From an uncultured Treponema sp. (GTDB lineage Bacteria > Spirochaetota > Spirochaetia > Treponematales > Treponemataceae), in assembly GCA_934718065.1 (NCBI GenBank), contig CAKUZR010000005.1, positions 1 to 64,000 of the forward strand: DNA of 64,000 nt, in the 5' to 3' direction. Within the stretch, counting starts at the first letter, position 1, and each line of letters begins with the position of its first letter. The notes beneath the pieces were generated by a model. That model saw only the letters and a list, made by a program, of their open reading frames with translations, did no database searches and was not told where the DNA came from. Of this stretch, positions 51,514 to 59,686 are shown one piece after another. A program made the translations under genes and the position numbers.

Positions 51514-53661
51514 ATGAAAAAATATGTTCTGGTGAAGCAGCATGATGAAACGGATTGCGGCGCGGCTTGTCTTGCGAGCATTGCTAAATACTACGGGAAG
51601 AGAATCTCGATAAGCAGAATTCGCTATTTTGCGGGAACGGATTGTTTCGGTACAAGCGGATTTGGACTTGTGAAAGGTGCATCTGCGCTGGGAATGTCTT
51701 GCCGGGGAATTTTAAGCAGTGAAAAAACGCTGGAGAAAGCGCCTTTCCCTGTGATATGTCATGTGAAAAAAGACGTTATTGATCATTACGTGGTTGTTTA
51801 CGGAAAAAAAGGCTCTAAAGTTATTGTGGCTGATCCTGATGACGGAATAAACTGCGTTGAATGGACTGCGTTCTGTGAAAAATGGAGCGGCGTTTATTTT
51901 ATTGTTGAGCCGGAACAAAAATTTCAGCGGACCAAGGAAACTAAAGGGCTGCTGGCAAGATTTTCATATCTGCTGAAGCCGTATAAAAAAAGCATTGCAG
52001 AATGTTTTGTCGCCGGTTTGCTTTTAAGTTTTCTTGGAGCCGCTTCTGCGTTTTATTTCAGATTTTTAATTGACGATGTGCTGTATTCAGGCTTGGAAAA
52101 TACTCTTGCGTTAAGCTCGCTCGCTTATCTGCTTGTGATTTTATTTCAGGTTCTTACAGAATTTTCAAGAAACCAGCTGATGAATTTCTTGAGCAATAAA
52201 ATTGATTTGGTGCTTGTGAACGAATATTTCAGTCATATTCTTCATCTTCCTATGAATTTTTTCACGAGCCGTAAAACTGGGGAAATTATTTCGCGGATTG
52301 GAGATACTGTTACTGTAAGGCAGACTGTTTCAAGCATGACTTTATCGGTTGTCATTGATTCGTGCATGCTGCTTGTTGGTGGAATTTTTCTTTTTGCTTT
52401 TGGCGCGGAACTGCTTTGGGTTTCTATGATTCCTGTTGTCGTTTCTGCGGTTATTGTGTGGCTTTTTATAAAACCGTTCAGAAAAAGATTGAAGCTCCAG
52501 TCCGTTCTGGAAGCTGAGAAACAGGCGATTCTTGTTGAAAGCGTTAATGGAATTGGAACTATAAAGGCTCTGGCGGCGGAAAAAGAGGCTTCAATAAGGC
52601 TGGAGGAAAAACTTTCAACTTGTGTCAGGAAAAGCATTTCTTTGGGAACTATGGCGAATTGTGAAAGCGCGCTGCAGAATCTTGTTTCAAGCGTTGGAAC
52701 TCTGGCGATTTATTGGATTGGAAGTCTGCTGATTTTCAAGGGTTCAATGTCTTTGGGGCAGCTCATATCTTTTGTGACTCTGTCTGGTTATTTTCTTGGT
52801 CCACTGGCGCGTCTTCTGACTTTGCAGGAAAGCATTCAGCAGGCGGTTATTTCTTCTGACAGGTTAAGTGAAGTTCTTGATATGCCTGAGGAAAGCGAAG
52901 AGGAACTAGAGCTGGCAAAAATCGAAACTGTGAAAGGCGATATTTGCGTTGATAAAATTTCTTTTTCTTACGGGACGCGTGGAACTGCGCTGAAAGATGT
53001 CAGTCTGAATATCAAAGCTGGAGAGCATATTGCTTTTGTTGGTCCGAGCGGTTCCGGAAAGTCAACTATGACAAAACTTCTTATGAAATTTTATCAGGCT
53101 GATTCTGGGAATATTTCTGTTGATGGTTTTGATTTGGCGGATATTGATACTGTTTCGTATAGAAATTGCGTTGGATATGTGCCGCAGGAGTCGCTTCTGT
53201 TCAGTGGTTCTGTTGCGGAAAATATTCAATGGGGAAGCGGCGGATATTCTATGGGTGAAATTGTTCAGGCGGCTAAAGAGGCGCAGGCGCATGAGTTTAT
53301 TTCAAGGCTTGATTACAGGTACAAAACTACGGTTGGCGAACGAGGTGCGTCATTGTCCGGCGGTGAACGCCAGAGAATTGCGCTTGCACGAGTTCTGCTG
53401 AGAAAACCGAATTTGATGATTTTGGATGAGGCTACGGCTAGCTTGGATAGCATTTCCGAGCGGGGAATTATGGAAACTGTCAATAAATGTTGTTCTTCTT
53501 GCACAATGATTATTGTGGCGCATAGACTTTCAACAATAAAAAATTGTGACAAAATTTATGTTTTTGATAATGGTTCTATAGTTGAGGCTGGAAATCATGA
53601 GGAGCTGCTTAGGCGTAAAGGCAAATATCATCAGATGTGGACCGCGCAAAATAAGTTTTAG
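51514..53661 (+). CDS. Peptidase-containing ABC transporter (C39 bacteriocin-type exporter)
   Basis: A 715-residue exporter. The N-terminal C39 peptidase has catalytic Cys in DCGAACLA (about 12-19), His in IDHYVVVYG (about 91) and Asp in ADPDDG (about 107). The six-helix membrane domain covers about 155-440. The ABC part has Walker A GPSGSGKST (about 510), signature LSGGERQRIALAR (about 617) and Walker B LMILDEATASLD (about 638). Such proteins cut peptides after a Gly-Gly leader and export the core. The gene lies between the precursor gene and the periplasmic adaptor gene, so the cognate substrate is almost certainly the adjacent peptide. Confidence 0.93.
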   Translation: MKKYVLVKQHDETDCGAACLASIAKYYGKRISISRIRYFAGTDCFGTSGFGLVKGASALGMSCRGILSSEKTLEKAPFPVICHVKKDVIDHYVVVYGKKGSKVIVADPDDGINCVEWTAFCEKWSGVYFIVEPEQKFQRTKETKGLLARFSYLLKPYKKSIAECFVAGLLLSFLGAASAFYFRFLIDDVLYSGLENTLALSSLAYLLVILFQVLTEFSRNQLMNFLSNKIDLVLVNEYFSHILHLPMNFFTSRKTGEIISRIGDTVTVRQTVSSMTLSVVIDSCMLLVGGIFLFAFGAELLWVSMIPVVVSAVIVWLFIKPFRKRLKLQSVLEAEKQAILVESVNGIGTIKALAAEKEASIRLEEKLSTCVRKSISLGTMANCESALQNLVSSVGTLAIYWIGSLLIFKGSMSLGQLISFVTLSGYFLGPLARLLTLQESIQQAVISSDRLSEVLDMPEESEEELELAKIETVKGDICVDKISFSYGTRGTALKDVSLNIKAGEHIAFVGPSGSGKSTMTKLLMKFYQADSGNISVDGFDLADIDTVSYRNCVGYVPQESLLFSGSVAENIQWGSGGYSMGEIVQAAKEAQAHEFISRLDYRYKTTVGERGASLSGGERQRIALARVLLRKPNLMILDEATASLDSISERGIMETVNKCCSSCTMIIVAHRLSTIKNCDKIYVFDNGSIVEAGNHEELLRRKGKYHQMWTAQNKF

Positions 53662-53679
53662 GCTTGGAGTTTTTAGTTT

Positions 53680-54831
53680 ATGAAAAGATTTGTGGTTTAT
53701 CCGGACAATATGCTAGATGACATGAGGCAAGTTCTTTGCAGGGAAGAGCCGTGTTATCTTCATTCTATAATATGGATTGTTTGTGGAATTTTCGTTGGAA
53801 TTGCTTCTTTTGTCTGTTTTGGAAAAATTGATGATGTTGTAAAGGCGGATGGAATTGTAAGACCTGTTATGAATGTTTCTACAGTCAGCAATATTATTTC
53901 CGGGGAAATTGAATTTCTTTTTTATAGGCCAGGAGATTTTGTAAAGTCAGGAGACAAGCTTTTTTCGATAAAAAATGAAAGTCTTGTGGCTCAAAAAAAA
54001 TCTGTGGAGCTTCAGCTTGATGAAAATCGCGGAAAGTTGTCGGGATTGAGCGTTCTTTTGAAAGGCTATGAGAATAATTCGGAAAACATAGAAACAAATA
54101 ACAGCACAGTTCGTGCAAGGTTTGATTCTTTTGTTGCTGAAAAGAAACTTTTGAGCGCGAGAATTTCTAGAGCGGGAAAGTTGCTTGCGGAAGAAATGAA
54201 ATTGCCGGAAAGTTCAACGACTGTGAGTGAAATTGAGAAAAAGCGTTATGATTATTCGATTTCAGTGATGGAATATGAGCAGTTTTGCGCTGATTTTTAT
54301 AGTTCATTGAAACAGGAGATGGATGCTTTAAAGCTTGAGAATGAGGACTTGAAAAAACAAGTTGTGCAAGTGAATGAATCATTGAAAAATCTTGTGCTGA
54401 TTTCTCCTGTGGACGGTTTTGTTCAGGAAAAATCTTCTTTGAATGTAGGTGATTATCTTTTTGCTGATCAGCAGGTTTTGAATATTGTTCCTTCGTCTGA
54501 GAAAAACTGTAGGATTGAGCTTCATGTTCCTGCGGAAAATATGGGAAAACTCGAAAAAGGCCAGAAGGTCAAGCTTAGATTTCCTGCTTTTCCGTTTTCG
54601 GAGTTTAAAGGAATTGACGGCGAGCTGATTGTGATTCAGCCGGATTCTGAAGTTTCTGATTCTGGTTTTCTTTATTTTACTGTTTATGCTTCGGCGGATT
54701 CAATGGAATTAAAGAATAAAAAAGGTTTAAGTTATCAGATAAAGCCAGGTTTTGAGGTTAATGCGCGGATTGTTCTGGAAAATCAGACATTGTTATATTT
54801 TCTTTTAAAAAAATTGGATTTTACAGTATGA
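53680..54831 (+). CDS. HlyD-family membrane-fusion protein
   Basis: A 383-residue adaptor. One N-terminal membrane helix (about 28-48), then the lipoyl-like half (VKADGIVRPVMNVSTV, IEFLFYRPGDFVKSG), a coiled-coil hairpin (about 100-235) and the second lipoyl half (VLISPVDGFVQEKSSLNVGD), followed by beta-barrel parts. This is the HlyD/type I secretion layout that connects the ABC exporter to an outer-membrane channel. It overlaps the next gene by 4 bp (ATGA), so the parts are made together. Sequence is AT-rich with frequent A/T third positions compared with earlier genes of the operon. Confidence 0.88.
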   Translation: MKRFVVYPDNMLDDMRQVLCREEPCYLHSIIWIVCGIFVGIASFVCFGKIDDVVKADGIVRPVMNVSTVSNIISGEIEFLFYRPGDFVKSGDKLFSIKNESLVAQKKSVELQLDENRGKLSGLSVLLKGYENNSENIETNNSTVRARFDSFVAEKKLLSARISRAGKLLAEEMKLPESSTTVSEIEKKRYDYSISVMEYEQFCADFYSSLKQEMDALKLENEDLKKQVVQVNESLKNLVLISPVDGFVQEKSSLNVGDYLFADQQVLNIVPSSEKNCRIELHVPAENMGKLEKGQKVKLRFPAFPFSEFKGIDGELIVIQPDSEVSDSGFLYFTVYASADSMELKNKKGLSYQIKPGFEVNARIVLENQTLLYFLLKKLDFTV

Positions 54832-56153
54832 GAAAGCGTTTTTGTGTTATTTTATTTATTTTTGCGGCGTTCAGTGCTTTTGGACTTTCTTTAGAAGATT
54901 TTTCTTTTTATAGTCTGGATTTTTTTGATGTAGCTAGGCTTAATCAATCTATTGTGTCGGCTGAAACAAAAAAATATAAAAATTTTTTTCTTCCGAAAAT
55001 GTATTTAGGTACTGACGGAAATATTTCAGGCGATATGGCTGGCGGATGGAAAAGCATTTTTGCTTCTCCGTCTGTCAGTTTTTCTCAGGAACTGCCGGGG
55101 TTTGCTTCAATTTCTTATGGCGCTGGGTGTAATTTTGTTTTTGCTGAGATTGACAACAGTTTTTCAAATTCATTGTTTCAGTCAGTTTCGGTGAATTTGC
55201 CGCTTGCATTCAACAAGTCGGTTTTCAAAACATTCAATGAATTTGGGAAAAATTATTACCGCCAAAAAAATTATCTGGCCGCGCTAAATTATTTCAACGC
55301 AGTTTCTGCCGGCAAAAAAGATTTTGTTTCAGCGGTCGGAAATTTTCTTTATTACCGGCAGATGATTTTTTTGAATGAAAATCGTCTTGAATTTTTGAAA
55401 AAACTCAATGAGGATTATGAAAAACTTTTTGCGCTGGGGAAAATCACAAGCATTGAATTGAACGAGCAATATTCAAAATTCAGGGATTTGACTAATTCTC
55501 AGCAGAACTGCAAGCTTTCGTTGGTTTCTTATGAACAGAAAATCTATGAGCTTGGAGGCGTTGTGCCTGAAAAAAATGTTTCATTTGCGGACTTTGTTGT
55601 TTTTTGCGAGGAATTATTTGCAGATTATAAAGAAACTTTTTTCGCGGAAGAGGCGGAGTTTGTTCAGATTGAAACAGAGCGGCTTAAAAATGCGAGTTTG
55701 TGCAAATCTTCATTGAGTTTTTTGACAGGAGGATTTTCAGTTTCGACAGAATATTCAAAAAATGACTGGCCTTCGTTTGATGAAATTTCCTGGTCATTCA
55801 ATTTGGCTGTAAAAATTCCGATTTTTTCTGATGCGCTGAATCTTTCCGAAATGAATAAATATTCATTGAGCGACAATTTGTATCAGATTGAGAAAGCGAG
55901 AATTTTAAGGCGGCGGGAATATTCCAGACAGAGCAGAAGCGCTTCCTTGAAATTGCATGAGGATTCTGTTGCCTGCGCCAAAGAAACTTTCGAGCTGGAA
56001 CAAGAGCGATTGGAGGCTTTCAGGCAGCTTTTTATTGCTGGAAGATTGCCGGAAACGGATTTTTTGTATCAGAAAAGTGAAGTTGATTATTCAGAGCTGA
56101 ATTTTTTTTATTCAAGGTTTAATCTTGCGGTGTTAAAGGCGGGTTTTTATTGA
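54828..56153 (+). CDS. TolC-like outer-membrane efflux protein
   Basis: A 441-residue exported protein with a signal peptide (FCVILFIFAAFSAFGLS). The rest is mostly long amphipathic helices interrupted by strands (residues about 130-250 and 340-440), the pattern of outer-membrane efflux proteins. Sequence identity to named TolC proteins is not evident, so the call rests on length, helix pattern and operon position: it is the last gene after precursor, ABC exporter and adaptor, giving a full path across both membranes. No terminator is obvious after it. Confidence 0.72.
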   Translation: MRKRFCVILFIFAAFSAFGLSLEDFSFYSLDFFDVARLNQSIVSAETKKYKNFFLPKMYLGTDGNISGDMAGGWKSIFASPSVSFSQELPGFASISYGAGCNFVFAEIDNSFSNSLFQSVSVNLPLAFNKSVFKTFNEFGKNYYRQKNYLAALNYFNAVSAGKKDFVSAVGNFLYYRQMIFLNENRLEFLKKLNEDYEKLFALGKITSIELNEQYSKFRDLTNSQQNCKLSLVSYEQKIYELGGVVPEKNVSFADFVVFCEELFADYKETFFAEEAEFVQIETERLKNASLCKSSLSFLTGGFSVSTEYSKNDWPSFDEISWSFNLAVKIPIFSDALNLSEMNKYSLSDNLYQIEKARILRRREYSRQSRSASLKLHEDSVACAKETFELEQERLEAFRQLFIAGRLPETDFLYQKSEVDYSELNFFYSRFNLAVLKAGFY

Positions 56154-56161
56154 TTCATTCA

Positions 56162-56190
56162 TTGCGCTAATATGAATATTTATTTATAAT
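56162..56190 (+). promoter_or_regulatory. Promoter of argR with an ARG-box-like site
   Basis: -35 TTGCGC (56162-56167), a 17-bp spacer and -10 TATAAT (56185-56190). The stretch TGAATATTTATTTA (56173-56186) agrees with the ARG box consensus at nearly all positions and overlaps the -10, suggesting autorepression. Confidence 0.5.
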
Positions 56191-56225
56191 ATTGTATAAA
56201 TATACGCTGATAAAAAGAGGCAGTT

Positions 56226-56696
56226 GTGAAAGAGCGTCTTAGCCGGTTGAAGACAATTAGAAAACTTATAAAAAATTACCGAATTGAAAGCCAGGATTCT
56301 CTGCTTGCTTATCTTGAAAAAGAAGGTTTTGAAGTAACTCAGGCAACTCTTTCAAGGGATTTGAAGCTTCTGAAAGTTGGAAAAATTGCTGACGGCAACA
56401 CTGGATATGTCTACACTTTGCCAGGCGATGACGAGCGGCAGGAATCCGAACTGATTTATGTTCAGGATTTTTTGCGCGGATATGTAAGCATTGACTGGAG
56501 CGGAAATATTGTCGTTATAAAAACTTTTCCCGGCCATGCAAACACTGTTTCAAATGCGCTCGACAATATGAATATGGACGAAATTCTTGGAACCGTCGCT
56601 GGAGACAATTGTCTTTTCGCTTGTCTTCGGGAAGGTGTTTCCGGGGATCAGTTTATGGCTGAATTGAAAAGAAGAATTCCTGAGATAGAAGAGTAG
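56226..56696 (+). CDS. argR: Arginine repressor
   Basis: A 156-residue ArgR-family regulator. The N-terminal winged helix spans about 5-70 (SQDSLLAYLEKEGFEVTQATLSRDLKLL, whose latter part is the recognition helix) and the C-terminal arginine-binding hexamer domain includes VVIKTFPGHANTVSNALD and ILGTVAGDNCLF. It should repress arginine synthesis or activate catabolism in the presence of arginine. It uses a GTG start (56226) with a good aagagg SD. It is followed 3 bp later by queD on the same strand. Confidence 0.9.
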   Translation: MKERLSRLKTIRKLIKNYRIESQDSLLAYLEKEGFEVTQATLSRDLKLLKVGKIADGNTGYVYTLPGDDERQESELIYVQDFLRGYVSIDWSGNIVVIKTFPGHANTVSNALDNMNMDEILGTVAGDNCLFACLREGVSGDQFMAELKRRIPEIEE

Positions 56697-56699
56697 AAT

Positions 56700-57101
56700 A
56701 TGTACGAAGTTAGAGTGACTGCCGATTTTGCGGCCGCGCATTTTTTGCGTGATTATAATGGAAAATGTGAGAATCTGCATGGACACAACTACAAAGTTTA
56801 TGCGCATGTTCGCGGTGAAAAATTAAATGAAGGCGGAATGTTGATGGATTTTTCAGCGTTGAAGAAAGCTCTCCGCGAAGTTTGCAAGAAACTTGACCAC
56901 ACAAATTTGAATGATATGCCAATTTTTGACCAGAATCCAAGCGCGGAGCGGATTGCGTTTTATATTTACACTCAGATTGTCGAGCTTGTAAAAAACGAAA
57001 ATCTTGATTTGTCTTATGCGCCGGGGAAAAAAGAACCGTGGCTCTGGGCAGTGGATGTTTTTGAAACAGAAACAAGCCGCGCCCGCTACTCAGTCTGCTG
57101 A
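56700..57101 (+). CDS. queD: 6-carboxytetrahydropterin synthase (QueD)
   Basis: A 133-residue QueD/PTPS-family enzyme making 6-carboxy-5,6,7,8-tetrahydropterin, an early step to queuosine. The zinc-binding His residues fall in FAAAHFLRDYNGKCENLHGH (about 10-29), where the Cys is catalytic, and the family block LDHTNLND with the later catalytic Glu is at about 64-71 and 80s. It follows argR by 3 bp, an unusual partnership. No other queuosine gene is in the window. Length is normal. Confidence 0.9.
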   Translation: MYEVRVTADFAAAHFLRDYNGKCENLHGHNYKVYAHVRGEKLNEGGMLMDFSALKKALREVCKKLDHTNLNDMPIFDQNPSAERIAFYIYTQIVELVKNENLDLSYAPGKKEPWLWAVDVFETETSRARYSVC

Positions 57102-57149
57102 ATTATTTTTGCGGCGGAATTAATACTCCGCTGCATTCGGCAAGGTTGT

Positions 57150-57917
57150 TTATTTCCAGAAGAGTTCCGCCTCAAAGCAAGTTGAGCCGGACTGCTTTCC
57201 AACGATGGTTATTTTCTTTTCCTGGTCGCAGAAATTTCCAAAAAGCTCAATTTTTTCGCCTTGAACAGCTTCTTTGCTGTAGTTGATTCTGAAATCTGAA
57301 AATTCTTTTTCCTGATATTCCGGCGGAAGACTGTCGATTACAAATGCGCCGTATCTGGCGTTGTTCATGTGTCCGTTTCCGTCAATATCGCTGAACCAAA
57401 TCGGTCTTTCTAGAATTCTTGTCATTTCTGCTGGAATTGAAATTTTTCCTGCTGAAAGACAGTTGTGCTCTGTTTTGATTGTCGGCTCTTCCCGGAGCGT
57501 AAAATCCTTGATTTTCATAAGACGGCGCGTATTCAAATCAACTAAAAGCCATGTTGAAATTCCGCTCACAAGACTTTCTTTTGTTTCCGTGTCGAAAATT
57601 TCATACGCACGCACAAACTGAAGCGGCTCCGGTTTTTCTTCCCAGGTTTTTACCGTGATTTTCTGGTTTCCGGCCGGCATTTTATGAAACCTGAACGCCT
57701 GTCTTGAAACAAGAATCCCCACGCCTTTTTCCGTAAGAATATCATAGCTCATGACGCGCTGGTTAAAGTCCTCAACGGCGGCATCTGTTACAATCCGCAA
57801 AAGTTCAAAAAGACTGAGCTTGTGATGCAAGTCGCACTGGCAAAAATAAACTTGATTTTCGCTGAAAAACTGAAAATTCGGACCGTCAACTTCATGCCAT
57901 TGTCTGTATTCTGTCAT
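57150..57917 (-). CDS. Acyl-ACP thioesterase
   Basis: A 255-residue double hot-dog enzyme of the acyl-ACP thioesterase family. The second-domain signature DIDGNGHMNNARYGAFV lies near residue 175, and the N-terminal half has the matching first hot dog. It releases fatty acids from acyl carrier protein. ATG 57917 has a ggag SD; a longer frame to 57974 would begin within the hisF end. It is downstream of hisF on the minus strand with 25 bp between the coding regions. Confidence 0.85.
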   Translation of the reverse strand: MTEYRQWHEVDGPNFQFFSENQVYFCQCDLHHKLSLFELLRIVTDAAVEDFNQRVMSYDILTEKGVGILVSRQAFRFHKMPAGNQKITVKTWEEKPEPLQFVRAYEIFDTETKESLVSGISTWLLVDLNTRRLMKIKDFTLREEPTIKTEHNCLSAGKISIPAEMTRILERPIWFSDIDGNGHMNNARYGAFVIDSLPPEYQEKEFSDFRINYSKEAVQGEKIELFGNFCDQEKKITIVGKQSGSTCFEAELFWK

Positions 57918-57942
57918 TTTTTTCTCCAGGTGATTTATATTT

Positions 57943-58707
57943 TTATAAGCGCACAGGAATTTTCTGGTTTTCAAGCTCTTTTTTTATTGAATTCACTGTG
58001 TATTTTCCAGAATGAACCATTGTCGCAATCAGCGCGGCATCGGCTTTGCCTTCTGTAAGAACTTCTGCCAGATGTTCCGGTTTTCCAGCGCCGCCTGAAG
58101 CAATTACCGGCACCGGAACTGCTTCTGAAATCATTTTTGTAAGCTGAACATCGTAGCCGTCTTTTGTGCCGTCTGCATCCATTGAATTCAGGACAATTTC
58201 TCCAGCGCCGAGTTCTACGGCTTTTACCGCCCATTCTCTTGCATCGAGTCCAGTTTCAACGCGTCCGCCATGAATTGTTGTTCCGTAGCCGCAAGGTTTT
58301 GATAAATCTTTTTTTACATCCATTCCAAGGACAATGCACTGCGAGCCGAAAATTTTTGCGCCTTCACGTATTAATTCTGGATTTTTTACAGCTGGACTGT
58401 TAAGACTTACTTTTTCCGCGCCGGCAAGAATTGTCTGCCTTATGTCGTCGATTGTGTTTATTCCGCCGCCTACACAGAATGGTATGAAAACCTGGCTTGC
58501 GACTTTTGAAATAAGATCAAGAATTGGACCGCGGCCGCGCGCCGATGCGATAATATCGTAGAAAACAAGCTCATCCACGCCCTGCCTGTAGTATTCTGCG
58601 GCCATTTCAACTGGATCGCCAATATCAACATTGTTCAAAAATTTTACGCCTTTTGTGGTTCGTCCGTCCTTTACATCCAGGCAGACTATAATTCGTTTTT
58701 TCAGCAT
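57943..58707 (-). CDS. hisF: Imidazole glycerol phosphate synthase subunit HisF
   Basis: A 254-residue TIM-barrel cyclase of histidine synthesis. Characteristic stretches are [17 protein letters not shown] near the N-terminus (catalytic Asp), [13 protein letters not shown] near 80 and [17 protein letters not shown] near 170. With HisH it turns PRFAR into imidazole glycerol phosphate and AICAR. It overlaps hisH by 7 bp. The rest of the histidine pathway is absent from the window, so the other his genes lie elsewhere or the pair serves another aminotransfer. Confidence 0.95.
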   Translation of the reverse strand: MLKKRIIVCLDVKDGRTTKGVKFLNNVDIGDPVEMAAEYYRQGVDELVFYDIIASARGRGPILDLISKVASQVFIPFCVGGGINTIDDIRQTILAGAEKVSLNSPAVKNPELIREGAKIFGSQCIVLGMDVKKDLSKPCGYGTTIHGGRVETGLDAREWAVKAVELGAGEIVLNSMDADGTKDGYDVQLTKMISEAVPVPVIASGGAGKPEHLAEVLTEGKADAALIATMVHSGKYTVNSIKKELENQKIPVRL

Positions 58708-59342
58708 AATTTTTCTCCCGCAAAATTTTTCAAAATCTGAAGTCCTTTTTCGCCTGATTTTTCCGGATGGAACTGGAAAACCGTAATATTGTCTTTTTCA
58801 ATGCATGAAGGAACTTTGATTCCATAATCGCAAGTTGCCTTGATTACAGATTTGTCCTCCGGGCAGATTACATAGGAATGAACAAAATAAAAATCTGAAT
58901 GTTCCGGAATTTTTTCAAAAAGCGAGGAGCCGCCGTTTGTATATGTCAGGTCGTTCCAGCCCATGTGCGGGCATTTCAAATTCATTCCGGGGGTTGCGCC
59001 GGCTTCTTTCCATAATTCTTTGAAATGTCTTATTCTTCCTGGAATTAATCCCAGACATTCAACATTTCCTTCTTCTGAAAAATCAAAAATTATTTGCGCG
59101 CCAAGACAAAATCCTGCAAGTTTTCTGCCGCTTTTTACAAAATCTTTTATAAAAATGTCGAATCCCGTTTTTTTCAGCTGGGACATTGCGTAAGATGCAT
59201 CGCCAACACCTGGAAAAATTATTTTGTCACAATTTTCCAAATCTGCCGGATTTTTTGAAAGCAAAAATTCTGCGTTTAAAAATTTCAAAGCCCGTTCTAC
59301 GCTTGTGATGTTTCCCGCGTTGTAATCAATAATTCCAATCAT
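58701..59342 (-). CDS. hisH: Imidazole glycerol phosphate synthase glutaminase subunit HisH
   Basis: A 213-residue class I glutamine amidotransferase. The catalytic Cys is in [10 protein letters not shown] (about 80), and the His-Glu pair is in FQFHPEKSG (about 190). ATG 59342 ([11 protein letters not shown], the normal HisH beginning) is preceded by a near-ideal promoter, -10 ending 6 nt upstream, and by no SD. The frame continues to 59459 with untypical residues and is rejected. The Ala after CLG and a [18 protein letters not shown] block are within family variation. Confidence 0.92.
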   Translation of the reverse strand: MIGIIDYNAGNITSVERALKFLNAEFLLSKNPADLENCDKIIFPGVGDASYAMSQLKKTGFDIFIKDFVKSGRKLAGFCLGAQIIFDFSEEGNVECLGLIPGRIRHFKELWKEAGATPGMNLKCPHMGWNDLTYTNGGSSLFEKIPEHSDFYFVHSYVICPEDKSVIKATCDYGIKVPSCIEKDNITVFQFHPEKSGEKGLQILKNFAGEKLC

Positions 59343-59348
59343 GCTTCT

Positions 59349-59377
59349 ATTATAAAAATTACATTGAAATAATTCAA
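59349..59377 (-). promoter_or_regulatory. Promoter of hisHF
   Basis: On the minus strand, -35 TTGAAT (59377-59372), 17-bp spacer and -10 TATAAT (59354-59349). The -10 ends 6 nt before the hisH ATG. Confidence 0.7.
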
Positions 59378-59434
59378 TTAATCGGGGAATTTTCTTTTTG
59401 TAAAAACTCGCATTGAATCCGCCGATAAAAAAAT

Positions 59435-59686
59435 ATGAAAATTTCAGAGCTTTTGCCAATTTTAAAGCAGGTGTTCACAAATCCTTATGTAATCGGAACT
59501 GCGGTTGTTGTTATTTTTTTTATGAATTTTTGCTGCTTTGTCTGCAACTACAAGAAAAAGCCGCCGAAATCAAAGAAAAAGAAATCTTCAAAGCCTGCGG
59601 CTACGGTTTCCGCGCCAAAAGAGCAGGGTGAAAATTCTGAAGATTCTTCCCAGCCTTCCGAGCCAGACGAAAAATCCATCTCCTGA
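59435..59686 (+). CDS. Small single-span membrane protein
   Basis: An 83-residue protein with one hydrophobic helix (about 18-38, PYVIGTAVVVIFFMNFCCF) followed by a Lys-rich tail (KKKPPKSKKKKSSKP) and an acidic Ser-rich end. The charge pattern predicts the N-terminus outside and the Lys-rich part in the cytoplasm. It has no SD. Its last 86 bp overlap the 3' end of recQ on the other strand. No family is recognised. Confidence 0.65.
   Translation: MKISELLPILKQVFTNPYVIGTAVVVIFFMNFCCFVCNYKKKPPKSKKKKSSKPAATVSAPKEQGENSEDSSQPSEPDEKSIS

Noticed and set aside
57113..57136. Hairpin GCGGCGGA/TCCGCTGC between queD and the thioesterase gene
   Set aside because: Stem is good but no T-run on either strand, so termination is not supported.
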